A stretch of DNA of 64,000 nucleotides. Source: Bacteroidales bacterium. GTDB lineage: Bacteria > Bacteroidota > Bacteroidia > Bacteroidales > UBA932. The notes under the pieces were generated by a model. It saw only the letters and a list, made by a program, of their open reading frames with translations. It did no database searches and was not told the DNA's origin. Location: NCBI GenBank assembly GCA_024398125.1, contig JAKSJO010000007.1, positions 1 through 64,000 on the forward strand, written 5' to 3'. The position numbers and the translations under genes were made by a program. Below, one piece after another: positions 54,114 through 63,609 of the stretch (positions are counted from its first letter, which is position 1; each line of letters begins with the position of its first letter).

Positions 54114-54131
54114 CACACAAACAGACAACAG

Positions 54132-54476
54132 ATGGCTGACAACGATTGGAAAAAGCGCCTCGGTGTGGTCTACTCGACCAATCCCGACTTCAACTATACC
54201 GTAGAGGAGGAAAGCGAGCCGGAGACATTGGCTCCAGATAAGCAGAAGCTCATCGTGACCATTGACAGAAGCGGCCGTGCAGGCAAGCAGGTAACCCTGG
54301 TCAAAGGCTTCATCGGCACTTCCGAGGACCTTTCCGCCCTCGGAAAGGCACTGAAGGTCAAATGTGGCGTCGGCGGAACCGCCAAGGACGGGGAAATCAC
54401 CATCCAGGGCGATCTTCGCGACAAGGTCACCACCCTTCTGACATCCATGGGATACAAGGCAAAGCGCGGCAACTAG
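54132..54476 (+). CDS. SUI1/eIF1-like translation factor (YciH family)
   Basis: This protein has 114 residues from the ATG at 54132; a start seven codons earlier (54111) overlaps the promoter box and is rejected. The SUI1 fold covers about 38-112: KQKLIVTIDRSGRAGKQVTLV, then KALKVKCGVGGTAKDGEITIQGD and LLTSMGYKAKR. Bacterial homologues (YciH) bind the 30S subunit and may act on initiation fidelity. Only one base separates it from the DUF4271 gene. Confidence 0.9.
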   Translation: MADNDWKKRLGVVYSTNPDFNYTVEEESEPETLAPDKQKLIVTIDRSGRAGKQVTLVKGFIGTSEDLSALGKALKVKCGVGGTAKDGEITIQGDLRDKVTTLLTSMGYKAKRGN

Positions 54477-54477
54477 G

Positions 54478-55236
54478 ATGTTCCCTGCCATGCTCATACA
54501 TCCATTGCAGACCGGAATCCCGCCGGTCTCGGATGCGTTGGCCAGAGGCGTGCTCGAGCTTGCGACCATGCCGACCGATATCCCTCCCGCTGTAGATCCT
54601 ACATGGCGGAGCAACCCTCTCAACGCAGCGGCAGTACTTGCCTTCACCTTCTGGATGATGCTCAACATACGAGCGCTCATCCACATCATCCCACCCCTTG
54701 CCGACTGTCTTGCAAGATGGAAAGGCAGCGTAAACCTTGACAAGAGCATCAAGCTTTCCCGTGAAAGGAACACCGCCGCCCGCATCCTGTTCCTATGTGG
54801 AGGATTGCTGGCTTCCAGATACGGACTTCTTCGATCAGGACTGATCGACGACCTTCCGGAGACATGGCAGACCCCGGCCATTTTCGGAGTCCTCATTACA
54901 TACGCCCTTCTGCGAAGGATAATCTTCGAAATCATGGTACGGCACGTCCGCAAGCGCGAACTGTTCACAGCCGGCCACACAGCATCGTACAACTTCGGCA
55001 TCTGGATTGCGATCACGATGCTCCTGATGACCGGTATCGGTTCCATCCTGAAGCTCCAGGACAGCGAGATGAGAGGAATCATGACGGGTATCTGTGCCTT
55101 CTTCTACATCCTCTATCTTATACGCAAAATGCAAATCTTCAACTCAGGTTACCATAAATTATTGAGTTTTTTGTATCTTTGCGGCCTTGAATTGCTCCCC
55201 ACTGCCGCGCTCGTTGCGGCTGCCGTGTTCTCCTGA
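54478..55236 (+). CDS. DUF4271 membrane protein
   Basis: This 252-residue integral membrane protein has about five or six helices (AAAVLAFTFWMMLNIRAL; ILFLCGGLLASRYGLL; FGVLITYALLRRIIFEIM; IWIAITMLLMTGIGSIL; GICAFFYILYLIRKM) and the end YHKLLSFLYLCGLELLP. The position just before hemD, and the helix pattern, match the DUF4271 gene seen there in Bacteroidota. The function is unknown; heme-pathway linkage is only by location. Confidence 0.8.
   Translation: MFPAMLIHPLQTGIPPVSDALARGVLELATMPTDIPPAVDPTWRSNPLNAAAVLAFTFWMMLNIRALIHIIPPLADCLARWKGSVNLDKSIKLSRERNTAARILFLCGGLLASRYGLLRSGLIDDLPETWQTPAIFGVLITYALLRRIIFEIMVRHVRKRELFTAGHTASYNFGIWIAITMLLMTGIGSILKLQDSEMRGIMTGICAFFYILYLIRKMQIFNSGYHKLLSFLYLCGLELLPTAALVAAAVFS
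55174..55181 (+). promoter_or_regulatory. Possible internal -7 box before hemD
   Basis: TATCTTTG inside the 3' end of the DUF4271 gene, 89 bases before hemD. There is no clear -33 element, so this is tentative. Confidence 0.3.
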
Positions 55237-55270
55237 GACAGGGACAGCATGGGGGAAAACGACTTAAGAC

Positions 55271-56014
55271 ATGACCAACAAGAAGATTCTTATTTCCCAA
55301 CAGGCTCCAATCAACCTCACCCCATACAATGCCCTCAAAGAGAAATTCGGGGTCGAAATAGAGTTCCGCCAGTTTTTCAAGATAGAACCTCTCACGTCCC
55401 GCGAATTCAGGGGACAGAGACTGAATTTTCTGGACTACACCGCAGTTGTCTTTTCTTCAAGACATGCCATCGACGCATATTTCCACCTCAGCGAGGAGCT
55501 TAGGATAAAGATTCCGGAGACCATGAAGTACTTCTGTACCACAGAGGCCGTTGCCATGTATCTCCAGAAGCACATCGTATACCGCAAGCGCAAGATCTTC
55601 TTCGGAACCGGCACTCCCGAGTCCGTCGTATCCCTCATTTCTCCAAAGCACAAGGGCGAGAAATTCCTCATCACCACCGCCGAAGGATCAAGTGCGTCTT
55701 CAATGACCGCAGCGTTCGACGCAGCCGGACTCGAATACACCGTATCCGCTCTCATCAAGTCAGTCTCACAGGACATGAAGGACGTAGACCTGAACAGCTA
55801 CGGCATGGTCGTGTTCTACAACCCATCAGATGTAAAGTCCCTGTTTGAGAACTTCCCTGAGTTCAAGCAGAACGACATAAAGTTCATCTCCTATGGCAAG
55901 AGCATCGTCGGCGCGATGAATGAGGCCGGACTCCAGACCTCTATCAACGCTCCTATGCCCGAGTGTCCTTCAGTAGCCAAGGCCATAGAGATCGTACTCA
56001 ACCAGGAAAACTAG
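55271..56014 (+). CDS. hemD: Uroporphyrinogen-III synthase family protein
   Basis: This 247-residue protein has the two-lobed Rossmann-like layout of HemD: KILISQQAPINLTPYNALKE at the start, FTAVVFSSRHAIDAY-like and TTEAVAMYLQKH in lobe 1, and SLISPKHKGEKFLITTAEGSS then VFYNPSDVKSLFENF in lobe 2. The family is poorly conserved. The set needed for siroheme or heme is not otherwise in the window. Bacteroidota place this gene between DUF4271 and rnpA, as here. Confidence 0.82.
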   Translation: MTNKKILISQQAPINLTPYNALKEKFGVEIEFRQFFKIEPLTSREFRGQRLNFLDYTAVVFSSRHAIDAYFHLSEELRIKIPETMKYFCTTEAVAMYLQKHIVYRKRKIFFGTGTPESVVSLISPKHKGEKFLITTAEGSSASSMTAAFDAAGLEYTVSALIKSVSQDMKDVDLNSYGMVVFYNPSDVKSLFENFPEFKQNDIKFISYGKSIVGAMNEAGLQTSINAPMPECPSVAKAIEIVLNQEN

Positions 56015-56019
56015 AATTA

Positions 56020-56400
56020 ATGTCAGAAGCACCGGCTCCAAACAGCCTTCCGAAGGAAGAGCGAATCAGCTACAAGCCGGACATCTCCAGACTGATGGAA
56101 GATGGCCGCAGGGGGTCGTGCGGAGACATCCGCTTCCGATGGTTCATACGTGAGGAGGGAGGAAGCAACCGTATCATGGTTTCCGTTCCCAAGCGCATGT
56201 TCAAACGTGCAGTGAAACGCAATCTGCTCAAGCGCAGGATACGCGAGGCATATCGCGTACGCAAGTCAATGCTGGTTCCCGATTCCGGAATCGACATGAT
56301 CTTCATCTATAACACAAAGGATATCCTCGGATATGAGGAAGTCTCGATGCTTGTCGAGACTGCACTCAGGCATATCGCCAAGAAGACGGCAAGGTCATGA
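56020..56400 (+). CDS. rnpA: Ribonuclease P protein component
   Basis: This protein has 126 residues from the ATG at 56020, 6 bases after the hemD stop. The basic RNR motif [14 protein letters not shown] and the substrate-groove residues [12 protein letters not shown] are present. It assists the RNase P RNA in cutting tRNA 5' leaders. The N-terminal 35 residues are an extension before the usual core. It overlaps yidD by four bases. rpmH is not adjacent, a common state in Bacteroidota. Confidence 0.93.
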   Translation: MSEAPAPNSLPKEERISYKPDISRLMEDGRRGSCGDIRFRWFIREEGGSNRIMVSVPKRMFKRAVKRNLLKRRIREAYRVRKSMLVPDSGIDMIFIYNTKDILGYEEVSMLVETALRHIAKKTARS

Positions 56401-56639
56401 GCCGTTTTCGCGACACTGTACGCAGGGTTCTCATCTTTATCCCGGTACTGCTCATCCGATTCTATCAGCGATGCATATCGCCGCTGACTCCACCGTCGTG
56501 CCGATTCACGCCGACCTGCTCACAGTATGCCCTTGAAGCCTTGCGAAAGCATGGGCTGATAAAGGGGGCGTGGCTTGCATTCAAAAGAATAATCCGCTGT
56601 CACCCATGGGGCGGCAGCGGCTTTGATCCAGTTCCTTAA
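56397..56639 (+). CDS. yidD: Membrane protein insertion efficiency factor YidD
   Basis: This 80-residue protein has [33 protein letters not shown] and the end [14 protein letters not shown], which are the complete YidD signature with its cysteines. It is probably membrane-associated and helps YidC insert proteins. Its ATG overlaps the rnpA stop (ATGA). Confidence 0.95.
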   Translation: MSRFRDTVRRVLIFIPVLLIRFYQRCISPLTPPSCRFTPTCSQYALEALRKHGLIKGAWLAFKRIIRCHPWGGSGFDPVP

Positions 56640-56678
56640 TAAGGGGGCGCTTCGCGAGAGTCCTTAGGGGAACTCTTT

Positions 56679-58472
56679 CTAACTATCAAGCTTCAGGACG
56701 GCCATGAAGGCTGACTGCGGAACCTGAACGGTTCCGATCTGACGCATACGCTTCTTACCTTCCTTCTGCTTCTCGAGAAGCTTTCTCTTTCTTGTGATAT
56801 CACCACCGTAGCACTTGGCGGTCACATCCTTGCGCACCTGCTTCACTGTCTCGCGGGCGATGATCTTCGCTCCGATGGCGGCCTGGACAGGGATGTCGAA
56901 CTGCTGGCGAGGTATGAGTTCCTTCAGCTTCTCGCACATGCGGCGGCCGAAAGTATATGCATTGTCCTCGTGGATGAGGGTCGAAAGCGCATCGGCAGGT
57001 TCTCCGTTGAGCAGGATGTCCAGTCGGACAAGCTTTGCGGGACGATAGCCTGTGACATGATAGTCGAATGAAGCGTAACCCTTCGAAATGGTCTTCAATG
57101 TATCGTAGAATCCGAAAACGATCTCGGACAACGGCATATCATAGTTGAGCTCCACGCGGTCTGCGGTGATGAAGTGCTGGCTCACAAGAGTTCCTCTGCG
57201 GTCAAGGCAGAGCTTCATGATAGCACCGAAGAAATCCGACTTGGAGATAATCTGGGCGCGGATGAATGGCTCCTCGATGTGGTCGATGAGGGTCGGAGCG
57301 GGCATTCCGGAAGGATTATGTACATCCAGAACCTCATCCTGCGTGGTGTATACCTTGTACGAAACGTTAGGAACGGTCGTGATAACATCCATGTTGAACT
57401 CGCGGAACAGACGCTCCTGCACAATCTCCAGGTGAAGCAGGCCAAGGAAGCCGCAGCGGAATCCTGAACCGAGCGCAAGTGAAGACTCCGGCTCATACAC
57501 AAATGAAGCGTCATTGAGCTGGAACTTCTCGAGCACTGCACGGAGTTCCTCGAACTTAGATGCATCCACAGGATACATACCCGCGAAAACCATAGGCTTC
57601 ACTTCCTCGAATCCGGCAATCGCCGAATCGCATGCTCCCGAACCGAGATGGGTGATGGTATCGCCGACCTTTACTTCCGTAGCGCTCTTGATACCCGTGA
57701 TGATGTATCCTACATCTCCACAGCCTATCTCCTGGGTAGGCACAAGCTTCATCTTGAGCACACCGACCTCTTCCGTCTCATAATCCATGCCCGTCGCGAA
57801 GAACTTGATAGGGTCGCCCTTCTTGATGGAGCCGTTCATGATCTTGAAGTATGCGATGACACCTCGGAAAGGATTGAACACGGAGTCGAAAATGAGGGCC
57901 TGGAGCGGAGCGTCAGGATCTCCCTGCGGAGCTGGAATGCGGTCCACGATGGCGTCGAGGATAGGCGCTACACCCTCTCCTGTCCTTGCTGAGACCTTGA
58001 AGATATCCTCAGGATCGCAGCCAAGGAGATCGCAGACCTGGTCTGAAACGACCTCGACCTGGGCCGAGTCCATGTCGATCTTGTTGAGCACAGGGATGAT
58101 TTCGAGACCATGGTCGATAGCGAGATACAGGTTGGAAATGGTCTGGGCCTGAACGCCCTGGGTGGCATCCACGACGAGCAGCGCGCCCTCGCAGGATGCA
58201 ATGGAACGTGAAACTTCATAGGAAAAGTCAACGTGTCCCGGAGTGTCGATGAGGTTCAGCCGGTAGGTCTCACCATCGCGGCTGTAGTTCATCTGGATCG
58301 CGTGGCTCTTGATTGTGATGCCCTTTTCCTTCTCGAGATCCATGTCATCGAGCACCTGGTTTTCCATGTCGCGTGCGCTGAGCGTGCTGGTAAGTTCCAG
58401 AAGACGGTCAGCCAAGGTACTCTTGCCGTGGTCGATATGCGCTATTATGCAGAAGTTTCTGATATGTTTCAT
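56679..58472 (-). CDS. lepA: Elongation factor 4 (LepA)
   Basis: This 597-residue GTPase starts at the ATG at 58472 ([20 protein letters not shown]), the family's standard N-terminus. The frame stays open to 58688, but that extension runs back through the promoter and the transketolase start and is rejected. G1 is [10 protein letters not shown]3 DTPGHVDF and G4 NKIDM; the C-terminal domain typical of LepA follows ([21 protein letters not shown]). It acts on ribosomes in elongation or biogenesis. The -7 box ends only four bases before the ATG, so the mRNA may be nearly leaderless. Confidence 0.97.
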   Translation of the reverse strand: MKHIRNFCIIAHIDHGKSTLADRLLELTSTLSARDMENQVLDDMDLEKEKGITIKSHAIQMNYSRDGETYRLNLIDTPGHVDFSYEVSRSIASCEGALLVVDATQGVQAQTISNLYLAIDHGLEIIPVLNKIDMDSAQVEVVSDQVCDLLGCDPEDIFKVSARTGEGVAPILDAIVDRIPAPQGDPDAPLQALIFDSVFNPFRGVIAYFKIMNGSIKKGDPIKFFATGMDYETEEVGVLKMKLVPTQEIGCGDVGYIITGIKSATEVKVGDTITHLGSGACDSAIAGFEEVKPMVFAGMYPVDASKFEELRAVLEKFQLNDASFVYEPESSLALGSGFRCGFLGLLHLEIVQERLFREFNMDVITTVPNVSYKVYTTQDEVLDVHNPSGMPAPTLIDHIEEPFIRAQIISKSDFFGAIMKLCLDRRGTLVSQHFITADRVELNYDMPLSEIVFGFYDTLKTISKGYASFDYHVTGYRPAKLVRLDILLNGEPADALSTLIHEDNAYTFGRRMCEKLKELIPRQQFDIPVQAAIGAKIIARETVKQVRKDVTAKCYGGDITRKRKLLEKQKEGKKRMRQIGTVQVPQSAFMAVLKLDS

Positions 58473-58476
58473 ATGG

Positions 58477-58484
58477 CAAAGATA
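58477..58484 (-). promoter_or_regulatory. -7 box of lepA, four bases from the start codon
   Basis: TATCTTTG on the minus strand, then CCAT, then ATG. A start site at the usual distance would fall at or next to the start codon. Confidence 0.45.
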
Positions 58485-58563
58485 AGCGAATTTAATTTGT
58501 GTTCCTACGAAATATTTTTCGTAAATTGCGAGACTTGGAAAATCATTTAAAAACTTATATCCA

Positions 58564-60591
58564 ATGGCTAATTCAATCAGCGTGCTCAACCACGCAGCGG
58601 ATAACATCCGCATCCTTGCTGCCTCTGCAGTAGAGAAGGCAAAGTCAGGCCACCCAGGCGGTGCAATGGGCGGAGCAGACTTCATCAACGTCCTCTATTC
58701 AGAGTACCTCAAGTATGACCCAAAGAACCCTGAGTGGGTTGGTCGCGACCGTTTCTTCCTCGATCCAGGTCACATGGCACCAATGCTCTACTCTCAGCTC
58801 TGCCTCGCCGGCAAGTTCACCCTCGACGAGCTCGCACAGCTCCGTCAGTGGGGTTCTCCAACCACCGGTCACCCAGAGTATGAAGTAGCTCGCGGTATCG
58901 AGAACACCTCAGGTCCTCTCGGCCAGGGTCACGCATACGCCATCGGTGCTGCCATCGCTGCAAAGTTCCTTGCTGCACACACCGGCAACCCTACCTTCGC
59001 AAAGGAGACCATCTATGCATACATTTCTGACGGTGGTATCCAGGAGGAGGTTTCACAGGGTGCTGCACGTATCGCCGGCAACCTCGGCCTCGACAACCTC
59101 ATCATGTTCTACGACTGCAACGACATCCAGCTCTCAACCGAGACCAAGGAGGTCATGAACGAGGATACCGCTGCAAAGTATCGTGCACAGAACTGGGAGG
59201 TCATCGAGATCAACGGTAACGACGCTGCACAGATCCGTGAGGCTATCGAGAAGGCACAGGCTGTAAAGGGCAAGCCTACTCTCATCATCGGTAAGTGTAT
59301 CATGGGTAAGGGTGCCCTCAAGGCTGACGGTACCTCTTACGAGGCTAACTGCAAGACCCACGGTGCTCCACTCGGTGGCGACGCATACGTGAACACCATC
59401 AAGAACCTCGGCGGCGATCCTGAGAATCCATTCCAGATCTTCGACGACGTCAAGGAGCTTTACGCAAACCGCGCAAAGGAGCTTGAGGCTATCTGCGCTG
59501 AGCGCTACGCAGAGGAGAAGGCTTGGGCTGAGGCTAACCCAGAGAAGGCTGCACAGCAGGCTGACTGGTTCAGCGGCAAGGCTCCGAAGATCGACTGGAA
59601 CGCTTGCGTACAGAAGGACAACGACGCTACCCGCAACGCATCTGCAGCTTGTCTTTCAGTCCTCGCAGAGCAGGTTCCTAACATGATCTGTGCATCTGCA
59701 GACCTTTCAAACTCAGACAAGACCGACGGCTTCCTCAAGAAGACCAAGGCTCTCAAGGCTGACGACTTCAGCGGCGCATTCTTCCAGGCTGGTGTTGCTG
59801 AGTTCACAATGGCTTGCTGCTGCGTAGGTATGGCTCTCCACGGTGGTGTCATCCCTGCTTGCGGTACCTTCTTCGTATTCTCACAGTACATGCTCCCTGT
59901 TGTACGTATGGCAGCTCTCATGCAGCTCCCTGTCAAGTTCGTATGGACACACGACGCATTCCGCGTAGGTGAGGACGGTCCTACCCATGAGCCAGTAGAG
60001 CATGAGGCACAGATCCGCCTCATGGAGAAGCTCAAGCGCCACGATGGCAAGAACTCTTGCCTCGTTCTCCGTCCTGCTGACGCAAAGGAGACCACTACCG
60101 CATGGGCTATGGCAATGGAGAACATGGAGAGCCCAACCGCTCTCATCCTCTCTCGCCAGAACATCAACAACCTCCCGGAGGGCAACGATTACGAGCAGGC
60201 TCGCAAGGGTGGCTACATCGTAGCAGGCTCTGACGAGAATCCTGACGTCATCCTCGTTGCTACAGGTTCTGAGGTATCTACACTCGTTGCAGGTGCTGAG
60301 CTCCTCCGCAAGGATGGCAAGAAGGTACGTATCGTCAGCGTTCCTTCAGAGGGCGTATTCCGCTGCCAGAGCAAGGAGTACCAGCAGAGCGTTGTTCCTG
60401 CAGGTGCAAAGGTATTCGGTATGACCGCAGGTCTTCCTGTAAACCTCCAGGGCTTCCTTATCGGCGCAGCTCCAGAGTCAACCGTATGGGGTCTCGAGAC
60501 CTTCGGCTACTCAGCTCCTTACAAGGTGCTCGACGAGAAGCTCGGCTACACCGCACAGAACGTTTACGAGCAGGTAAGCAAGATTCTTTAA
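58564..60591 (+). CDS. tkt: Transketolase
   Basis: This 675-residue thiamine-diphosphate enzyme of the pentose phosphate pathway has [13 protein letters not shown] and [13 protein letters not shown] near the start, the ThDP/Mg motif around [14 protein letters not shown] to [11 protein letters not shown], and the pyrimidine domain [19 protein letters not shown]. Codon bias is extreme, indicating high expression. It is a single gene; its hairpin terminator lies within the 3' end of the convergent trmN. Confidence 0.97.
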   Translation: MANSISVLNHAADNIRILAASAVEKAKSGHPGGAMGGADFINVLYSEYLKYDPKNPEWVGRDRFFLDPGHMAPMLYSQLCLAGKFTLDELAQLRQWGSPTTGHPEYEVARGIENTSGPLGQGHAYAIGAAIAAKFLAAHTGNPTFAKETIYAYISDGGIQEEVSQGAARIAGNLGLDNLIMFYDCNDIQLSTETKEVMNEDTAAKYRAQNWEVIEINGNDAAQIREAIEKAQAVKGKPTLIIGKCIMGKGALKADGTSYEANCKTHGAPLGGDAYVNTIKNLGGDPENPFQIFDDVKELYANRAKELEAICAERYAEEKAWAEANPEKAAQQADWFSGKAPKIDWNACVQKDNDATRNASAACLSVLAEQVPNMICASADLSNSDKTDGFLKKTKALKADDFSGAFFQAGVAEFTMACCCVGMALHGGVIPACGTFFVFSQYMLPVVRMAALMQLPVKFVWTHDAFRVGEDGPTHEPVEHEAQIRLMEKLKRHDGKNSCLVLRPADAKETTTAWAMAMENMESPTALILSRQNINNLPEGNDYEQARKGGYIVAGSDENPDVILVATGSEVSTLVAGAELLRKDGKKVRIVSVPSEGVFRCQSKEYQQSVVPAGAKVFGMTAGLPVNLQGFLIGAAPESTVWGLETFGYSAPYKVLDEKLGYTAQNVYEQVSKIL

Positions 60592-60615
60592 TTAAAGGAA
60601 TCTTTAACTAAAGGA

Positions 60616-61341
60616 CTATTTTATTAAAGATAGAAAACCATCAGTAAGAGAGAGGTATTCTTCGGAGTACCTCTCTTTTTCGTGTATTGTAAGAAGTTCC
60701 TCACGACAATCGACTCGTTCGCGGCCAAGTTCGACGATGATGCGCATCGGCGCCTTGCGCTCCACTGTACGGACACGCAGGATGCGTCTTGGGAAGAGCG
60801 AAAACATGCGTGCATGGCGCAGCATAGCCTGTTCACAGTCCGATGGGAGCACCATGGTGAGCCTGCCGGACGGTGTCAGCCTGTCTGCCGCGAAAGCTAT
60901 AAGCTCGCGATAGGAAAGGCTCAGCGAATGGCGCGCAGTACTCTTGCGGGCGTCAGGATTCTTCAATGAATCGTCGAAATATGGAGGATTCGAAAAGATC
61001 ATGTCAAAGCTGTCGCCACAGACGGCAGCGAATCCCTCCAGAGACAGATGTGAAGCCCGCAGCATACCCGGCCATGGAGACGCTGCGAAATTCTCAGACG
61101 CCTCTTCAGCGGACGCCTCGTCTATGTCTATAGCATTGATGAGACAGTCTGCACCCAGGTCAAAGAGACGCTGGGCGGCCATCAGCGCGATCGTTCCGGT
61201 TCCGGTTCCGACGTCCAGCAGGCGTCGGTCAGAGGCATCGAGGCCCATGGCGGCACCAAGCAGGACGCCGTCGGTATTGACCTTCATTGAGGAACGCTCA
61301 TTTCGCACCTCGAATCGCTTGAAACGGAAGATTGAGCTCAT
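60616..61341 (-). CDS. tRNA1(Val) (adenine(37)-N6)-methyltransferase family (TrmN6/YfiC)
   Basis: This 241-residue SAM-dependent enzyme has FKRFEVRNERSSMKVNTDGV, motif I LDVGTGTGTIALMA and the N6-adenine motif IFSNPPYFDDS (NPPY). E. coli YfiC makes m6A37 in tRNA-Val. The target here is inferred. It lies one base after lolD and converges with tkt, whose terminator it overlaps. Confidence 0.88.
   Translation of the reverse strand: MSSIFRFKRFEVRNERSSMKVNTDGVLLGAAMGLDASDRRLLDVGTGTGTIALMAAQRLFDLGADCLINAIDIDEASAEEASENFAASPWPGMLRASHLSLEGFAAVCGDSFDMIFSNPPYFDDSLKNPDARKSTARHSLSLSYRELIAFAADRLTPSGRLTMVLPSDCEQAMLRHARMFSLFPRRILRVRTVERKAPMRIIVELGRERVDCREELLTIHEKERYSEEYLSLTDGFLSLIK
60647..60680 (+). terminator. 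Terminator of tkt, inside trmN coding region
   Basis: AGAGAGGTA (60649-60657) and TACCTCTCT (60668-60676) pair around a 10-base loop, followed by a T-run. It lies inside the last codons of the convergent methyltransferase gene. Confidence 0.75.
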
Positions 61342-61342
61342 G

Positions 61343-62017
61343 CTATCTGACGCTCAGATAGTCTTCGACGAACAGGCCGTCGCGCATATACATACATCTA
61401 TCGCACATGCGCGCGAGCTCAGGGTCATGAGTGACGATGACTATGGTCTGGCCCAGCTGGTCGCGGAGCGTAAAGAAGAGGTTGTGGATTTCCTGCTTGG
61501 TGCGGGTATCCAGATTGCCGGACGGCTCGTCTGCGAAAAGTACGGCGGGACGATTGATCAGGGCACGCGCGATGGCGACACGCTGCTGTTCTCCTCCTGA
61601 AAGCTCGGAAGGCTTGTGAGTCATGCGGTCCTTCAAGCCAAGCATCTCAAGGAGCTCCGATGCCGCAGCCTTTGCCTCCTTGTCCTTGCGGCCGGCGATA
61701 TACGCAGGTATCATCACATTCTCGAGAGAAGTGAACTCAGGGAGCAGATGATGGAACTGGAACACAAAACCGAGGCTCTGGTTGCGGAAACGGGCAATCT
61801 CCTTGCCCTTAAGTGCAAGAACGTCCTTGCCGTCGATGACCAGCGATCCGGAATCCGGAGTTGAAAGGGTTCCAAGAATCTGGAGAAGGGTCGACTTTCC
61901 GGCTCCGGACGAGCCCATGATGGATACGACCTCCCCTTTTTCCACTGAGAAGTCGATTCCCTTGAGAACCTTCAGCGTGCCGAAAGATTTCTCGATATTC
62001 TTTGCCTCGATTATCAT
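61343..62017 (-). CDS. lolD: Lipoprotein-release ABC transporter ATPase LolD
   Basis: This protein has 224 residues from the ATG at 62017 ([13 protein letters not shown]). Walker A is GSSGAGKST, the signature [13 protein letters not shown], Walker [10 protein letters not shown], and the switch His is in IVIVTHD. The spacing and the [16 protein letters not shown] segment are typical of LolD/MacB-type ATPases. It powers extraction of outer-membrane lipoproteins from the inner membrane. The LolC/E permease is not in the window. Confidence 0.88.
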   Translation of the reverse strand: MIIEAKNIEKSFGTLKVLKGIDFSVEKGEVVSIMGSSGAGKSTLLQILGTLSTPDSGSLVIDGKDVLALKGKEIARFRNQSLGFVFQFHHLLPEFTSLENVMIPAYIAGRKDKEAKAAASELLEMLGLKDRMTHKPSELSGGEQQRVAIARALINRPAVLFADEPSGNLDTRTKQEIHNLFFTLRDQLGQTIVIVTHDPELARMCDRCMYMRDGLFVEDYLSVR

Positions 62018-62052
62018 ATCGATGTCAAAGTTATAAAAATTTCGCGAAAAAT

Positions 62053-62083
62053 TTTGGTTTTGTGAAAAACTGGCGTATATTTG
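62053..62083 (+). promoter_or_regulatory. tRNA-Pro promoter
   Basis: TTTG at 62053-62056, 19 bases, then TATATTTG at 62076-62083, 20 bases before the tRNA 5' end. Confidence 0.65.
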
Positions 62084-62103
62084 CAATCCCAAAAGGAAAC
62101 AAT

Positions 62104-62177
62104 CGGGGTGTGGCGCAGTTGGCTAGCGCATCTGGTTTGGGACCAGAGGGTCCAGTGTTCGAGTCACTGTACCCCGA
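62104..62177 (+). tRNA. tRNA-Pro (anticodon TGG)
   Basis: A full cloverleaf of 74 bases. The acceptor stem is CGGGGTG with TACCCCG, the D stem GCGC/GCGC, the anticodon stem TCTGG/CCAGA with loop TTTGGGA (anticodon TGG at 62138-62140), and the T stem CAGTG/CACTG with loop TTCGAGT. The discriminator base is A and CCA is not encoded. It is monocistronic, with its own promoter and terminator. Confidence 0.95.
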
Positions 62178-62182
62178 CTTAC

Positions 62183-62208
62183 AAAGGAGCGAGCAATCGC
62201 TCCTTTTT
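62183..62208 (+). terminator. Terminator of tRNA-Pro
   Basis: AGGAGCGA (62185-62192) and TCGCTCCT (62197-62204) pair over 8 bp with a 4-base loop, followed by T residues. Confidence 0.85.
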
Positions 62209-62253
62209 CCGTTTTACACCGCGACGGGACCCGGTTCCATCACGGGATTAAAC

Positions 62254-62294
62254 AAAAAGAGACGCAAGGGATTGACTCCCTGCGTCTCTTTTTT
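62254..62294. terminator. Bidirectional terminator downstream of mdh
   Basis: GAGACGCAAGGGA and TCCCTGCGTCTC pair with one bulge, with A- and T-runs on the two sides. It lies about 20 bases past the mdh stop on the minus strand and can also back up the tRNA terminator. Confidence 0.85.
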
Positions 62295-62313
62295 AGCTTT
62301 ATCTAGATATCGA

Positions 62314-63306
62314 CTAGAGGTTAGGGTTCATGGTCTTCCAATCCTCAACTGCAGGGATGATGCCGAGAGAGATGATCTCCTCACGCATCTTGCAGAGGTG
62401 CTCGTATGAAGCCTGGAGAGCTGCCATTTCCTCTGCGGTACCCTGAGGTGCGCAGAAGTGAACGCCGGTAGCGTCGATAACTGAAGGCATAGCCATCATT
62501 ACGTTCTTGTAGCCGCACTTGTCGCAGTTTACATAGCAACCAGCTGGCCAGTTGAACTCAGCGCCGCCCATAGAAGCCTCGATCATCTTCACAGCCTGGT
62601 AAGCAGGGCTCTGGAATGATGAACGGCCACGGAGCTTGATGATCTTTGAGCCGCCCTGGATGGTGTCGTGCTTGATAGCCTCCCACTTGTCAGCTGCGAT
62701 GTTGTAGTCTGCGAGTGGCTTGCCGTCTACGGTGATCTTTGATGCGAACACTGCCATTGCCTCGCCATGTCCACCATAGGTACGTGCGTTCTCTACCTTG
62801 TACTGAGGAACGCCGAGCTCTGCTGCGATAGCCTCCTGGAGACGGGTTGAATCGAGTGCTGCAAGAGAGGTGAGCTGCTCTGGCTTGAGGCCCGAGTGGA
62901 TGAGTGCGGTGAGAGCGGTAACGTCAGCTGGGTTGAAGATAACGACAACGTGCTTTACTGCTGGGCAGTACTTCTTGATGTAGTCACCGAACTCGGCAGC
63001 GATCTGGCAGTTGCCCTTGAGGAGGTCCTCACGGGTCATACCGTCCTTACGAGGTGCACCGCCTGAAGAGATGATGTATGCAGCATCGGTGAAAGCGACA
63101 GCTGGATCGGTTGTCCAGGTGATGTTTGCACCTTCGAAAGCGCAATGATACATTTCCTCAGCTACGCCGTGAACGCCTGGCTCGAAGATATCATAGAGAC
63201 AGATGTTAGGGGTAAGACCGAGCATGAGTGCGGTCTGTGCCATGTTGGAACCGATGGCTCCGCCGGCACCTACGATGACGAGTTTCTCGTTTGTAAGGAA
63301 GTTCAT
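62314..63306 (-). CDS. mdh: Malate dehydrogenase (lactate/malate dehydrogenase family)
   Basis: This protein has 330 residues from the ATG at 63306 (MNFLTNEKLVIVGAGG); a start ten codons upstream (63336) is less likely. The NAD-binding GAGGAIGSNMAQ, the substrate-loop region SGGAPRKDGMTREDLL, with Arg residues for the carboxylate, and catalytic His in RTYGGHGEAMAVF are present. It interconverts malate and oxaloacetate, here probably in the fumarate branch of fermentation. The Bacteroidota form is longer than E. coli Mdh. Two -7-like boxes lie at 63349-63356 and 63360-63367. Confidence 0.92.
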   Translation of the reverse strand: MNFLTNEKLVIVGAGGAIGSNMAQTALMLGLTPNICLYDIFEPGVHGVAEEMYHCAFEGANITWTTDPAVAFTDAAYIISSGGAPRKDGMTREDLLKGNCQIAAEFGDYIKKYCPAVKHVVVIFNPADVTALTALIHSGLKPEQLTSLAALDSTRLQEAIAAELGVPQYKVENARTYGGHGEAMAVFASKITVDGKPLADYNIAADKWEAIKHDTIQGGSKIIKLRGRSSFQSPAYQAVKMIEASMGGAEFNWPAGCYVNCDKCGYKNVMMAMPSVIDATGVHFCAPQGTAEEMAALQASYEHLCKMREEIISLGIIPAVEDWKTMNPNL

Positions 63307-63348
63307 GATATGTTTGTTTATAAGATTATCAGTCAAAATTTACCGATA

Positions 63349-63356
63349 CAAATATA
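63349..63356 (-). promoter_or_regulatory. -7 box of mdh
   Basis: TATATTTG on the minus strand, about 43 bases before the mdh ATG. A second match, TATCTTTG, lies at 63360-63367. Confidence 0.5.
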
Positions 63357-63376
63357 GTACAAAGATATCAAACTTT

Positions 63377-63408
63377 TTTGCTGATGATTCCAAAAAAGCA
63401 TATCTTTG
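63377..63408 (+). promoter_or_regulatory. Promoter of phosphopantetheinyl transferase transcript
   Basis: TTTG at 63377-63380, a 20-base spacer, then TATCTTTG at 63401-63408: a full consensus match. It gives a long leader of about 195 bases before the ATG at 63610. Confidence 0.65.
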
Positions 63409-63609
63409 CATGCACAACAATTTATCGATTTTTATGGAACCTCCCAGTTCTATTCTGACAGACAAACAGTTTTCGACGGACGCCGCTTCTGACGATCCGT
63501 TGTCGGCAATGCATTCGATATACCAATGAACCGCGTTGAAGCGCAAGCTTCGATGTGGCTTTTCGTGTGTGCTCGCCGATGAGCTGGAAGGGGACTAAAG
63601 ATATTTTAT

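Larger units (their letters stand above)
63307..63609. other. Divergent intergenic region, mdh/phosphopantetheinyl transferase
   Basis: These 303 bases hold the mdh promoter boxes, a strong plus-strand promoter (63377-63408) and a 31-codon open frame at 63434-63529 (MEPPSSILTDKQ...). That frame resembles nothing I know. About 80 bases without recognisable features then precede the transferase ATG. Confidence 0.6.

Noticed and set aside
56640..56678. Terminator between yidD and lepA
   Set aside because: Only a 5-bp AGAGT/ACTCT stem with a poor T-run was found; too weak to call.
58473..58688. Upstream extension of lepA
   Set aside because: It would cover the promoter box and the transketolase start. 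LepA conservation begins at [19 protein letters not shown].
63340..63546. 68-codon minus-strand frame upstream of mdh
   Set aside because: It overlaps both divergent promoters and has no features of a real protein.
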